DNA of 64,000 nucleotides, from NCBI RefSeq assembly GCF_018143015.1, contig NC_054740.1, forward strand, positions 51,084,240 through 51,148,239. The letters run 5' to 3'. Made by a program: the position numbers and the translations under genes. This DNA is from Lytechinus variegatus. Taxonomy: Eukaryota > Echinodermata > Echinoidea > Temnopleuroida > Toxopneustidae. The notes beneath the pieces were generated by a model. It was not told the origin of the DNA. It did no database searches and saw only the letters and a program-made list of their open reading frames with translations. Of the stretch, positions 12,638-50,205 are shown piece after piece; within the stretch, counting starts at the first letter, position 1, and every line of letters begins with the position of its first letter.

Positions 12638-13138
12638 TTAAAGGGCAAGTTCACCCTGACAAAAAGTTTATTGTAAAAATAGCACAAAAAAAGATAAAAA
12701 ATATTACTGAAGGTTTGAGAAAAATTCATCAAATAATTAAAAAGTTATTAGAATTTCAATTATTTGATTTGTGACGTCATATGCGAGCAGCATTCCTACA
12801 TAGCGAATGGTAAAAAATCAATGAAATGTCATTTTCTCAGAAAATTGAAAATGGTTTTCACTGTAACTTTTGTATATCAATAGACAAATCATTTCACACC
12901 CGATCATGAAAAGAAAACAAAATTAAGTCATCAGGAACCATACAAAATTTGAAATTCATACATTTTATATTACATAACACATGGGGCAGCTGCTCGTTTA
13001 TGACGTCACAAATCCCAAATTTTGAACTCTAATAACTTACTCTTTAACAGATTTTCCTCAAACCTTCACCAATATTTTTTACTATTTTTTCTGCTATTTT
13101 TACAACAAAGTTTTCTTCAGGGTGAACTTCCCCTTTAA
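12638..13138. mobile_element. TTAA-flanked MITE
   Basis: TTAA flanks both ends (12638-12641, 13135-13138). The inverted ends are AGGGCAAGTTCACCCTGA and TCAGGGTGAACTTCCCCT, and the arms extend well over 100 bp. The TTAA target suggests piggyBac-like or Kolobok-like mobilisation (inference). Confidence 0.75.
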
Positions 13139-14206
13139 TGCAGGAAAATTCCCAACTGTTATTGGCTATGGCAGATACTTGTCAAAGCAAAGTGTTTGTT
13201 CTTACTTCAAGCAGCCCAGAAAACTTAGTCTGTAGTGCCGAAATGTCTTTATTGATTCTCTATTGCTCTTTGACGTGGCATGAAATTCTATTGCAAGGGT
13301 CCCTTGACACAAAGCCAAGTTTATAAAATAATTGAAAAGATGTTCCTTCAAAAGATCACATTCATGCACACAGATGAAAAATCATCCTTATTTTCCAGTG
13401 AAAGATTTGGAGGTTCGTTGTGCAACAAATTGTTGATTCAAACGGCCAAAAAAAGATTACCGGGTACACTCTTTGCAGCATAGTGTCAGGTTGTCATATG
13501 ATTATTTGATGAATTTTGTATTTGAAGATGATTTCCAGCATGTGAGATGTTTTACGGATAGTTAATGGTGGGGGATATTGAGAATATCAAAAGACTGACT
13601 TGGAGGTATAAAATCAGGCTTGGGAGTAACAATCAATGAATTTCATCAGTTTACCAACAATCGGCAAATGAGTGCTACTTTTTACACTAATCAAATGTTT
13701 GCCAGATGTTTTTACTGACTTGAGACATTCAATTATCAAAAGTATGTGGTTATAATCATTGAATCATTTGAAATTCATGCTAACATTTAATGAATTTCAA
13801 ACATTACAACTCTTTGAAGACATGACAGTGATATCAGCTGTGTTTATGTGCATGTCATATGCAATGTACTGGGACACTCAACTGAGTCAGCTCGCTGATT
13901 ACCATTGGTAGATCATGCGAATAGCTAAATTTTTTTGTGATTTAATTGTTTGCTATGGCAAAATAATTGAATGGCAAGAGAGTATACGTCTCAGGCCTAG
14001 TTTACACGTAGTTTGGCTAAAGGGAAGCTTACTTATATGAAGACTAGAAATGTTTGATGAGCCATAATGATTTTAAAAGAAATACAAATTTTCACCAATA
14101 CGATTTGTTTTGTTAGATGTTGTATGTTTTGACATGTATGCAATGTATTTGCTCTAATTGACATGTATGCAATGTATTATATGGCCGCAGGAAAACTAGA
14201 ATATGT

Positions 14207-14644
14207 GTTGCTGATGTGGTTTACGGTACACCATGTGGAGTGTTATAGAAACAGTGGATAGAAGAAGTGGATAGGCGAGAAAGTGGAGATTCGAGAGTAG
14301 AGTATTCTTTCTTGAAAATAGTCCTGAAAAGGACTGTAAACCAGAAGGAATGTTGAGTGAGAAAAGCTTGAGTAGTAGAGCTGATGAGGAGATGCTGGCT
14401 TGAGTCGGCGAGTAGAGATGATGAGTAGTAGAGAGACTCGACGTTTCGGATGTCTCCTCATCAGCTCTACTACTCAAGCTTTTCTCACTCAACATTCCTT
14501 CTGGTTTACAGTCCTTTTCAGGACTATTTTCAAGAAAGAATACTCTACTCTCCAATCTCCACTTTCTCGCCTATACACTTCTTCTCTTCTTCTATCCACT
14601 GTTTCTATAACACTCCACATTGTGTACCGTAAACCACATCAGCA
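14207..14644. mobile_element. Large foldback element
   Basis: Arms of about 186 bp (14207-14392 and 14453-14644) are inverted copies around a 60-bp spacer. The open frames on both strands here are by-products of this symmetry. Confidence 0.85.
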
Positions 14645-15397
14645 ATTGTACATGCCACCATGCAAACCTTCAAACAACATCTGAAGAATATGTGTATTTT
14701 CTGCCCTCCCTCATGCTATTTTGGGGATGTGCCAATGGATGTATTGACGGTAGCTCAGTTTAATTAATCATGGCGTTTTTATTGACATATATCCTAACAA
14801 TGATACATGTTGATTAATTTTATTGGTATGATAATATGAATGATGTAGTATTTGGGGGATATATTTTCATCACAGAGTGCAGTACATTGCAATTTAATAT
14901 TAGCGATTGACACAGTGTGCTTTAAATTCTATCTGTAATATACACAATCTCATGTTTAATGCTATGTATATTACAATGTATAGTTATTGTGTGTGAGGTT
15001 AAGAAAAACTTCAAGATTAACTATAAAGATATAATTAATGTTAATTACAATACTGAGTAAATAGAATATCTTGTTAATCTGCTTTAGAAATCATTGGCAA
15101 ATTTCTTAAAGTTGTATTTTTTACCTACAGATTTAATTGACAAGAACTTATGTGGTACTAGTATTGTGAATTTATTTTCTTTCCCCTATTTTTGAGAACC
15201 GTAAGCTGATGGCATGCTAAAGTGACATTGACCATGACATTAAAGTAGATACACATCCAGAATAGTCTTGTTGAGATTTGATATAGACTTTCTGGAAACA
15301 GTATGTAGAAGTGAATAAGATTGATGGAATGCTTTAACCATAAAAGGACTGGACTATTTGAGATGTAGTATTGAGGACTGGAGGGGGGGGGGCTTCT

Positions 15398-15557
15398 GGG
15401 GCCCCGTTACATGAAGGACTTCCAACTTTTGTAACTTTGTCAGTATGGCAGCTGCCATGGTAATCTTGATTTTGATTGGCTGCTGAGCCCTGTTACCATG
15501 GTAGTTGCCATTATGGCAAAGTTACAACAGTTGCAAGTCCTTTATGAAACAGGCCCC
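15398..15557. mobile_element. Foldback MITE, GGGGCC ends
   Basis: Starts with GGGGCCCCGTTACATGAAGG and ends with the inverted CCTTTATGAAACAGGCCCCTG-like sequence. Inner arms pair ATGGCAGCTGCCATGGTAA with TTACCATGGTAGTTGCCAT. Confidence 0.75.
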
Positions 15558-15817
15558 TGATTTCGGCTGGCATTCACAAGATCGCGCCAAATTTGGCACG
15601 CACATTCTTTACCACATAAACTACAAGCCAGAAAAAAAAGTCTGAAAATTATTTTTTTTTATTTTTGATAAATAAAATATGCAAATTTATTCGTGAAAAA
15701 CATTATTTGCTAATTGAACACCCAATTTCACTTCAAATTTTCTTCTTTTTCCACAGATATCTTTGTAATCTAATTTACAGGTTTCCACAAAGAAAAATTA
15801 CAAAAGCCAGTTTTTTT

Positions 15818-15975
15818 CTCACCTGCTTAGCAGAGTGAGACTGTAGGCGCCGCTTTTCTGGTGGGAACGGTAGTGTCAACACCAAATCTTAACCGAAGGT
15901 AAAATTTTTGGAATGACAGCATGGACCTTGTCCATGACACTTGGACATAAGGTTTATCAAGTATGTGTACGTCTG
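15818..15975 (+). mobile_element. Truncated copy of the TCTCACCTGC element
   Basis: Shares TAGCAGAGTGAGACTGTAGG and CGCCGCTTTTC with the longer copies at 16864-17575 and 32850-33856, then breaks off. Confidence 0.75.
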
Positions 15976-16863
15976 CGACAACACATATAAAGGGGTTTGC
16001 ATTACTGTGAATATACCTGTTTCACCCATGTAAACCACAAGCATTCACAGGGAAATCTGGGAGTAGCTTGCTGTAATGTATATTGTGCACACTCACTTAG
16101 CCCTGTAGCAGAAAATATCAAAGGTTTTACCATGTTTTGTGTTCCTCTTAATTGCCTGTATTTATTTATTTATTTTGTATTAATTTTGTTATGTATGTAC
16201 AGTAGACAGGTAGTATCTTTAATGTTATATCTTATACTGTAGTACTTTTTTATCAGTGCTATCTATCTATGCATCTTTAGTAGAATATTTTGTTTGCATT
16301 CATTTAAAGACATTTTGAAAGATACTTTTTAACAGTGCTTTGTTGTTGTTTATATGTCATGTTATTTTTATGTTCATCTTTTACCCACTGATTGTATCAT
16401 TTCTATCAAGTCACTATTATAGCACACTAAATTCCTTAATATTTCTACTGTAATACTTGCTTACTTAAGGCGCCATAATGCACACAACGACATGCAGCAT
16501 CCGACAAATAAGTCTGTTTGTGCCATGGCTTCAAAATGTTAGCAACATATATTTGCTGTATATGTATGTTACCTTTGCAATATTTCTTGTAATTTAATGT
16601 TAACACAGATTATTGTTTATTTGTTGATGAATTATTATGAAAAATATTTTGTGATTGTTTAATAAGTCGTTTTTTCTTCAGTTTTTAAGTACTGGGAGGC
16701 ATTTCATCAACATTTGATATTTGTCAAGTCAAGGACCCTATTGCATAGAAGTTATTATTTTATTAGCTTTGCTATCCAATGGTTAACTTCCCTGAAACAC
16801 TTGATTTGATTAGCTGATTGGCAGTTGCCTTTGGATGGCAAAGTAACAATAATGATAATTTTT

Positions 16864-17575
16864 GTCTCACCTGCATAGCAGAGTGAGACTATAGGCGCCG
16901 CTTTTCCGACGTAAGCGGCGGCGTCAATATCAAATCTTAACCTAAGGTTAAGTTTTTGAAATGACATAGAAAATGTATAGACCTAGTTCACGAAACTTGG
17001 CCATAAGGTTAATCAAGTATCATCAGACATCCTGTATGAGTTTCACATCACATGACCAAGGTCAAAGGTCATTTAGGGTCAATGAACTTTGGCCGATTGG
17101 GGGTATTTGTTGAATTACCCTCATAACTTTGAAAGTATGTTGGTCTAGTTCATAAAACTTTGACATAAGAGTAATCAAGTATCACTGAACATCCTGTGCA
17201 CATTTTAGGTCACAAGACCAATGTAAAAGGTCAATGAACTTTGGCCATAATGGGGTATCTTTTGAATTACCATCATAACTTTGCAAGTTTATTGATCTGA
17301 CTTTTGAAACTTGGACATAAGAATAATCAAGTATTACTGAATATCCTGTGCAAGTTTCAGGTCACATGATCAAGGTCAAAGGTCATGTGAGGTCAATGAA
17401 CTTTGGCCACATTGGGGGTATTTGTTGAATTACCATCCTATCTCTGTAAGTGTATTGGTCTAGATCATAAAACGTGGTAATAAGAGTAACCAAGTATCAC
17501 TGAACATCTTGTGCGAGTTATAGTATTTTTCAAAGTCAGCACTGCTGCTATGTTGAATCGCATGGTGCAGGTGAG
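16864..17575 (+). mobile_element. TCTCACCTGC element with internal 160-bp repeats
   Basis: The left end is TCTCACCTGCATAGCAGAGT and the right end GGTGCAGGTGAGA. About three units of roughly 160 bp lie inside. They contain CATGACC and half sites of the AGGTCA type; two units have AAGGTCAAAGGTCA (near 17060 and 17370). Confidence 0.75.
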
Positions 17576-17635
17576 ATGACAGAGGCATTCCACTTGTTAT
17601 TCAACTTCAGCTCAGATCAGGCAAAGTTAGATCAG

Positions 17636-17760
17636 ATGAGATAGCTCAGTCTGGGATCTTGTATTCCTGTGACTCGGGTTTCAATCCCCACTTGGTGCGG
17701 TAGTGCCCTTTGGTAAGGCATTTAAATCCTAATTACTTACAAGCATTCATGCTTTGTTTA
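17636..17760 (+). repeat. tRNA-derived SINE fragment
   Basis: GATAGCTCAGTCTGGGATC followed by GGGTTTCAATCCCC resembles tRNA box A and box B sequences, then AGTGCCCTTTGGTAAGGCA, a common SINE follow-on. No paired acceptor stem is visible. Confidence 0.5.
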
Positions 17761-18779
17761 ATAGCAATCGGGTTAAAAAAAATCACTACCACTACCATCT
17801 GACTCCACTTTCCTTAGTTTTGATTGCAATATCAGCTTGCTCTAGTTTAGATTATTGTAACATGTTGTCAGGGAATATACGCTTTGTATTCTCACCTTTT
17901 ATTGTGTTGTTACCAAAATAAAAGTTATCCATTCAGTGGCTATATTTAGCAATGTGCTTTATAATATATTTCCAGAGGAAATTGTCTTCTTGATTAAAAT
18001 GTACAAAACTGATTGTTGAAATGATATCATTATCTATGAAATGTAGCTTTGTTTGACTTATTTTGACCAATCAATACAGTAATAACATATTTCTTCAATT
18101 TGGAAAGAAACTATGAATATGTACATCATTATTGTAATGCCAGTTAACACTCTATGAAACCTTGGATATGTGTAATATATCGTCTGTTGAGAGCTGGAAT
18201 GGTATTAATTTGCAATTTGAAAAAAAATGTGTATTCTTCATGGAATATTTTTAATCTTGAAGTTACTTTCTGTACTGTATATCATATTCATTTCATGTGA
18301 GAAACTATGTAATAAATCTAATATTTTTAGACTGGGGTAATATCTTGTATTTTTTCACATGAGTATGTTTTAAACGTATTTTTTGGCATGAGTGGGAGTG
18401 GAAATTGATAGCTGAGTATGAAGTTTAAACAGACCCCCCCCCCTTCCCGTGCACTCTTCTTCTGCTCCCCATCCTTCTTTCTCTTCTTTTATCCATACTT
18501 ATTCTTCTTTTCTTCAGACTTTTTCCTCTTCTTTTTCTTCTCTTCTGTATCTTTTTGTCCCTTTCCCTCCATTTTGTTTGTCCGTCTTTCTTCTTTTTAT
18601 CTTTCCTTCTTCCCGTCCCCTCTATCTCTCTCTTTCAATCTCTTCTCAGATTGAAAAAAAAACTTCACATGGTGTATGATATCCAATCTCTTCTTACTTT
18701 CATCATAGAGCTCTATGCTATCACTATTACGAATTTAGAAACAAAGATTACTATGTAGTATACACAGTAATGAGATAAT

Positions 18780-19395
18780 GACGGGTTTTTGAAAGAGGGT
18801 CGTGTGCTCGAATCCCATCGCGGTCTGGCGTCCTTTGACAAGGCGTTAACCCTGAAAGGACTGGTCTATTTGAGATTTTTTTTAAAATAAAATATGCAAA
18901 TTAATTCATGAAAATCATTTACATATTTAACACACAATTTCACTTCAAATTTTTCTCATTTTTTCAGATGTCATCTTTGTAAACTGATATAAAGGTTTCC
19001 ATGAAGAAAAATAGCGAAAGCAAATTTGTTTCCTTATATATTTCTTTGTTTTTAGAATTTATGTTTTTCATATTTTGTGTTTCATATTTTTTTCAGTGAA
19101 AAATATTACAGACCATTTAACAACTAAATTAGACCCTAAATTAATTAAGCTGATTAAGACGAAAAATAACCCTTTTATGAATTTCATCTCCCGTGATAGA
19201 ATTTGTACACAAAGTATAAAAAAATAAGCCATTTTCGGCATGACATTGCCTCGTAAAAAAGTCACGTAGCGTCGCGATGCAATACCCTTGGTCTCAAAAG
19301 TTGCGCGATATTTCAAAGGAAAAAGTCATGAATTTTTGTGTGTTGGGAATATCGCGAGAAGCATTGAGGGGGGGGGGGGCATCATGGACCCCATT
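18780..19395. repeat. SINE fragment and AACCCTGAAAGGACTGG element
   Basis: 18780-18845 holds a tRNA-like box B (GTGCTCGAATCCCATC). From 18848 a repeat starting AACCCTGAAAGGACTGGTC runs to a poly-G tract near 19367; related sequence occurs near 15340 and, reversed, at 57790-57975. Confidence 0.5.
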
Positions 19396-19687
19396 CCTGT
19401 TTAGGGTCATTTAGAGGCATCTCGTCCTCATTCTTTAGTTCTTCTTCATTTCTGAATAACTCGGTCTCATTGATTGGTTCATTTCATCTCCAGTCTCTTT
19501 ATTTTCCACTGCCATTTTCACTTGGCCCTTCTCTTGTCTCTCCATGAATCCATTTTCCATCTCTAGCTATTCATGATTCTACTAGTTCTCCTCAAAACAC
19601 GGATGTTGTTTCTTTTCTCCATCTCCCAAATGCTCTTCACCACTTTGCCCTTTTTTCCTTTCATCCAGTCCCTCTGACATCTTTTCT

Positions 19688-20455
19688 GGATGATGCTCAA
19701 ATTCCCCTTCCTCCCTCTCATTCACTTCATCCAGGCTCCCTTCTACATCCTACTCCTGATGATGTTCAACTTCCCCTTCCTCCCTCTCATTCACTTCATC
19801 CAGGCTCCCTTCTACATCCTACTCCTGATGATGCTCAACTTCCCCTTCCTCCCTCTCATTCACTTCATCCAGGCTCCCTTCTACATCCTACTCCTGATGA
19901 TGCTCAACTTCCCCTTCCTCCCTCTCATTCACTTCATCCAGGCTCCCTTCTACATCCTACTCCTGATGATGCTCAACTTCCCCTTCCCCCCTCTCATTCA
20001 CTTCATCCAGGCTCCCTTCTACATCCTACTCCTGATGATGCTCAACTTCCCCTTCCTCCCTCTCATTCACTTCATCCAGGCTCCCTTCTACATCCTACTC
20101 CTGATGATGTTCCATTCCCACTTCCTCCCTCTCATTCACTTCATCCAGGCTCCCTTCTACATCCTACTCCTGATGATGTTCAACTTCCACTTCCTCCCTC
20201 TCATTCACTTCATCCAGGCTCCCTTCTACATCCTACTCCTGATGATGCTCAACTTCCCCTTCCTCCCTCTCGTCCACTTCATCCAGGCTCCCTTCTACAT
20301 CCTACTCCTGATGATGCTCAACTTCCCCTTCCTCCCTCTCATTCACTTCATCCAGGTTCCCTTCTACATCCTACTCCTGATGATGCTCAACTTCCCCTTC
20401 CTCCCCCTCATCCACTTCATCCAGGTTCCCTTCTAATTCCTGCTTCTGATGATGC
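19688..20455 (+). repeat. 69-bp minisatellite, 11 units
   Basis: About 11 units of 69 bp (start ATGATGCTCAACTTCCCC) with few differences. As 69 is a multiple of 3 and one frame lacks stops, a 248-codon frame results, encoding a 23-residue hydrophobic repeat (MMLNFPFLPLIHFIQ...). No promoter, splice or conserved-domain evidence makes it a gene. Confidence 0.9.
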
Positions 20456-21045
20456 TCAACTACCCCCACTCATCTAGCCCATAATATGAAATAACATGAA
20501 AGGTGTGTTAATTTGATAAACTTCTATTTTACAATGAAAATCATATTTCATATTTCTTGATATTCATTTCAACCAAGTATGAAAGACATTCAAAAATTTT
20601 ATAGGTATTCTATCAGCTTATTGTATAAAAAAAATCGAATTTCTGTAAATATGTTGACGTTTGCCAAAGGTCTAAATCCAATGACGTGGCATGTAATGAT
20701 ATAAAATAATCATTTCACTGTATTCTCAAGAATATTTGTTTTTAATGATAACGAGGGGAGGTCACAGGAAAATACAATGGGAGGGGAGGGGGGGGGGCAA
20801 CTTAACGGTGACATCATGTACTAAATCGTATAACGGGGGTGGGGGTAGAATTGCACGACCTATTCCTCTCCTTTTTTTTAAACTATATGTGTTCTTCCTT
20901 TTTTCCCTATTTGCCGCTATTTTCTATCACTTTCAAATAACACAGGATAGGAAGGGGGAAGAAATCATCTCTTCTCCTTTGTAGCGCCACCCCTATGAAA
21001 ATATATATATTTAAAAATGAATGAATTAATTGATTAATGAAGACA

Positions 21046-21118
21046 TTATTTCACTTCAAATTTTCAACAAATTTCCAATTTGGAAATTTGTTGAAAATTG
21101 AAAGTAAGGCGAAATAAT
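21046..21118. repeat. Near-perfect hairpin
   Basis: Perfect 19-bp arms at 21060-21078 and 21080-21098 around a single T, with weaker pairing outside. An (AT)n tract follows at 21149-21182. Confidence 0.85.
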
Positions 21119-21142
21119 TGACAACATAACGAATAAGATGTT

Positions 21143-21183
<41 letters not shown>

Positions 21184-21872
21184 GTAAAAGAATAGTTTAT
21201 ACTAAAAAATAATAACTATTTTGTTTACTCACTTGATTTTTCTATATTGTATATATAAAGGCAAATTACATTATGTCTTGAATATTATTGTTTTGAATGT
21301 AGAAATAAAAGCAAACAAACAAACAAACAAAGCACAGCTTGTAAATGAAGGTTCCCTTCAATAAATTGGTAAGTGACTCACTAATATAAATTCACTATAT
21401 CTCTTTTATACAAATCAATCATATCTCAGGAAAATTAAATATACATGTATTTTATATTGATTTACATGAGTTTTAGATTAAAATCTCTCAAATGAAAGAC
21501 AAATAAAGCAAATCAATAATAAATGATTATATGTGGAGTGGGGTAAATGGTGCACAATGTATATTTCGTGGGCAAGAGTTGGTCCTGAAAAGGACCACCA
21601 AAACTCGACGTTTCGACAAGTGTGTTCTTGTCGTCTTCAGGAGAATGATAAATTCAATTTATTTTGTGTCTTATCCATCTCGTTATAGATGCTGAAGGCG
21701 CGCAAGACGTGAAGGGGGAGTAAACGAAATAAGAAAGGAACACATAAATATTATACTAAAGAAATAATTATGTGCAGTATATCCAGTTAGACAAGAAATA
21801 ATTGTTTGCTGCCCTGAGAAACAAAAAACAAAACAAAATCGACATAGAAAGTACTGAAAATACGAATCTGTA

Positions 21873-22090
21873 CACTGAAAAAACACCGGTGTTGATTTAA
21901 CACCAAAGAAAATAATGTTAAACTACACCAGTTTGGTTTCGGTCTTACACCAGATAGGTGTTTATACAACACCAATTAGAATTAAAGCAGCATGGATTTG
22001 ATTCCAAACTGGTGTTGTTTCAATACTTCTCTGGTGTGGACAAAATAGATTCCGGGCTGGTGTTAAATCAACACCGGAGTTTTTGCAGAG
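21873..22090. mobile_element. CACTG...CAGAG MITE, copy 1
   Basis: TA flanks both ends. Ends pair AACACCGGTGTTGATTTAAC with GTTAAATCAACACCGGAGTT. Rich in the block CTGGTGTTG. Confidence 0.75.
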
Positions 22091-22838
22091 TAGGTACTTG
22101 CATTCATCAAGAACTTTAAGTTCGCAAAAATGCATGGTGAATCTGCGTTTCACATGGCTAATACGCCTCTCTATAATAATTTTAATTTTATCTACAAATA
22201 GGATGAACGAAGTTGGTAGAGGCGCAAAATGATGCTGCACAGTAATTAAAAAACATGTGATGAAACAAACCATTAAAAGGAAATAAGCAGAAAATAAATA
22301 TTGGGCATCAAACTATATGAATCAAAATGAAGATAACTGAGTAATCATAAGTAATACAGACGTACAAATATTACTATTGCTGATTAAGAAGATGATGAAA
22401 TTTCATTCAAATGACAAAAAAATGCAATATAATATCAATATCAATACAATACAACCATCTTTCATAATTTTGCATCAGGCAGGCAATCCATCAAAGATTA
22501 TGATTATATCAGAAAAGTCATTCCATGATTGTCGGAGTGAATATGGGAAAGGGGAGGGGGGACGATCCTTCGTCTGCCCCCTCATTTCATTCGCGAAGGG
22601 GACGTGTGGTCAACGAGTTTCCCCTCGACAATATAGAAATCAGCTGACACTTATTTTTATTTAATCAGTCCTTAAAAATAATGTTCAACTTAACCAGAAT
22701 TAACAGAAACACAAATTAATGAGCAATACAAAATCATACACATTTATATCGGCATATTGATATAAAACAGAGCAATAATACCATATCAATACTCGAGTAA
22801 AGCGTTTTTAAAGATATGAATACTATTATCATTACTTG

Positions 22839-23069
22839 CACTGCAAAAGCTCCGGTGTTGATTTAACACCAGCCAGGAATCTATATATGTTCACACCAGA
22901 GAAATGTTAAACACCGATTTTTGTATTAGTCAAAAACCGGTATATAACACCATTCAGTATAAAAACAGCATCGGTTTGATTCCAAACTGGTGTTGGTTCA
23001 ATACTTCTCTGGTGTGGACATACACAGATTCCGGGCTGGTGTTAAATCAACACCGGAGTTTTTGCAGTG
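22839..23069. mobile_element. CACTG...CAGTG MITE, copy 2
   Basis: Ends pair CTCCGGTGTTGATTTAACAC with its inverse. It shares GGTTTGATTCCAAACTGGTG with copy 1 in the same orientation, and lies about 90 bp beyond the receptor kinase stop codon, so the 3' UTR may run through it. Confidence 0.75.
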
Positions 23070-23158
23070 TGTGTATGACTTAATAAAGAGAATAAATTAA
23101 AATGGATGATCGTTAGAAAGTCACGAAAGTCACAAGTTTCATTTATATACGTATAGAA

Positions 23159-48277
<25,119 letters not shown>

Positions 48278-50205
48278 TAAATTCCAAAATATTGATTTAT
48301 TTTGTGTATGCAACTTCAGTCTTATCAACTTTGACAAAATGAATTGGCAAATTGTTCATAATTTATGACAGTCTATATCTATGCCAAGTTCTGGTTTGCT
48401 TTTATTAGAATATGAGTGATGTTTCTCCGGGGTGGAACAGAATAACTCGAAAATGACGTATATTTACTTTGAGCAAATAGAAAAAAATATAAAATTCATA
48501 TGCTGATGGTATGAAAACAGAAGGCGAGGGATGTAAAAACAGTCACTCTATTCACTGACGATGTATAGGAAAAGTGTGCTTTTATTGAGGAGCGTTTAAA
48601 GCAAACATCTTTGTAAAACGGACACCAGACAGACGAAAATTTTGAGGTTATCATAAATGGAATTTCATCGATCGGTCAGGAGTCGATTACATTGGTGTGA
48701 TGGTGACATGCAGTGTACGGGGACGTACGCCAATGACAATCCATTAACATACAGGAAGGCGAAAAAGGGTCACCGACTAATGAATATTGGCGATAAAATG
48801 ACGATGATAACAATAGTAATTGTAATGATGACATAATTATAATAATGAAGGAGAAGACGACCAAGAAGTAGTAGTATAGTAGTAGTAGAAGAAAAAGAAG
48901 AAGAAGAAGAAGACGAAGAAGAAAAAGGGGAAGAAGTAGAAGAAGAAGAAGATAAGAAGAGGAAGAATACAATTATACAGGTCTATGATATATAAGGGGA
49001 ATCCCCTTAACACGACGTACCGATGAGGTCTTCGAGATGGTGACGAAAATAACACATTGGTGGCACCAGACTTTGTTATGGGAAGTTTTACAATTCAAAA
49101 ACTCACTTTGTTGGCGTTGCAATAAAAACATGAAGTAGGCCTATGGAAATATGAATAAACTTTAGAAAGAGAAGAAGGCCCGACCTAAAAAATCGAAGAA
49201 AAGGTATTGGAAACCAGAAAATACACTTTGAATATATTTTCATGCTCTTTTAGTAATGTTGTATCCATGATGTCTCATTTAAATCATTCACATTACATTT
49301 TTTTTAGATCTGACTGAGGCGCAAGACTTAGCTTATAAGGAATAATAATAATAATAATAAATTGGTTCTTGTATAGCGCATAATCAATGGAAATTGCTCA
49401 AGCGCTTTGTACAAATTGCTCTACAAAGGGAACAGGGTTCCCTTTGAATTTCTAGTGATAAAGAAGGGATTAAAAAAAGAGGATATGAAAGAAAAATGAA
49501 ATGGAAAATGGAAATGTGAGAGGATTATAGATCGTCAACCAGAGTACTAAAATACTCTCCCGCCACTGAGACATTGAGATACACTTCCATTTGTCTTTAA
49601 ACATGTTAAAGAGAAAACTTTTTCTTCATTTTTTCAACTCCATGACTCAGTCACTCTTGTTTTGTGCTTTTCTGTGATTTTGAACTTTATATCTGTCATA
49701 TACCAGTTGAGCAATTTGCTATAGTTAAATTACTTTCTTTAACCAGGTTAATAAATACATATTTACATGTATTAATGTTTGTTAATGTATGCTCCTTGAT
49801 CACTCTACATAGTGGATTTGTCGCTTTATGTCACATTACACTGTAAAAACGCTGTTTAAAATTCTGAGCATGTTGTTTGAGCCTGTCACTCTAACAACTA
49901 TTGTTTTTATTTTTAAACTACTGTTTAAACTTTTTGAACAAGGTGTTTAAAAAGTTTAAACAACTCGTTGTTAGAGTGACAGGCTTAAACAACGTGCTAT
50001 TTTTTTTTACTGTGTATTATTATCATTAATATTATCGTTATCATAGTTATTATCATTATTATTATTATCATTATTTCCATTGTCCACAACTTGATGTTCT
50101 GTTGGTATATTAAATAGCAACCGGACTTCTTTCAGAAATCTAGGGTTATTGTTCTATATTTACGATTGGGTCCTCTTCTCATTGTTCACTTCTCCTGTTC
50201 TCTTT
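48278..50205. other. Upstream flank of the receptor kinase
   Basis: No gene recognised. Contains an AAG/AGA microsatellite (about 48870-48965), an AATAATAAT tract at 49341 followed by a dispersed GTATAGCGCATAAT repeat, and a TA-flanked MITE (below). The promoter should be in the first kilobase, but no clear core element stands out. Confidence 0.5.
49839..50014. mobile_element. TA-flanked MITE, CACTGTAAAAA ends
   Basis: CACTGTAAAAAC and TTTTTTACTGTG with TA outside both. Inner arms pair GCCTGTCACTCTAACAAC with GTTGTTAGAGTGACAGGC. Confidence 0.75.

Noticed and set aside
14196..14684. Open frames of 119 and 94 codons
   Set aside because: They mirror each other on opposite strands of the foldback element and disappear at its edges.
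19690..20436. 248-codon frame as a membrane protein gene
   Set aside because: It is fully explained by a 69-bp tandem repeat whose length is a multiple of three; no start context, splice site or conserved domain supports a gene.
48676..49055. Leu/Phe-rich minus-strand frames
   Set aside because: They come from the AAG/AGA microsatellite at 48870-48965.
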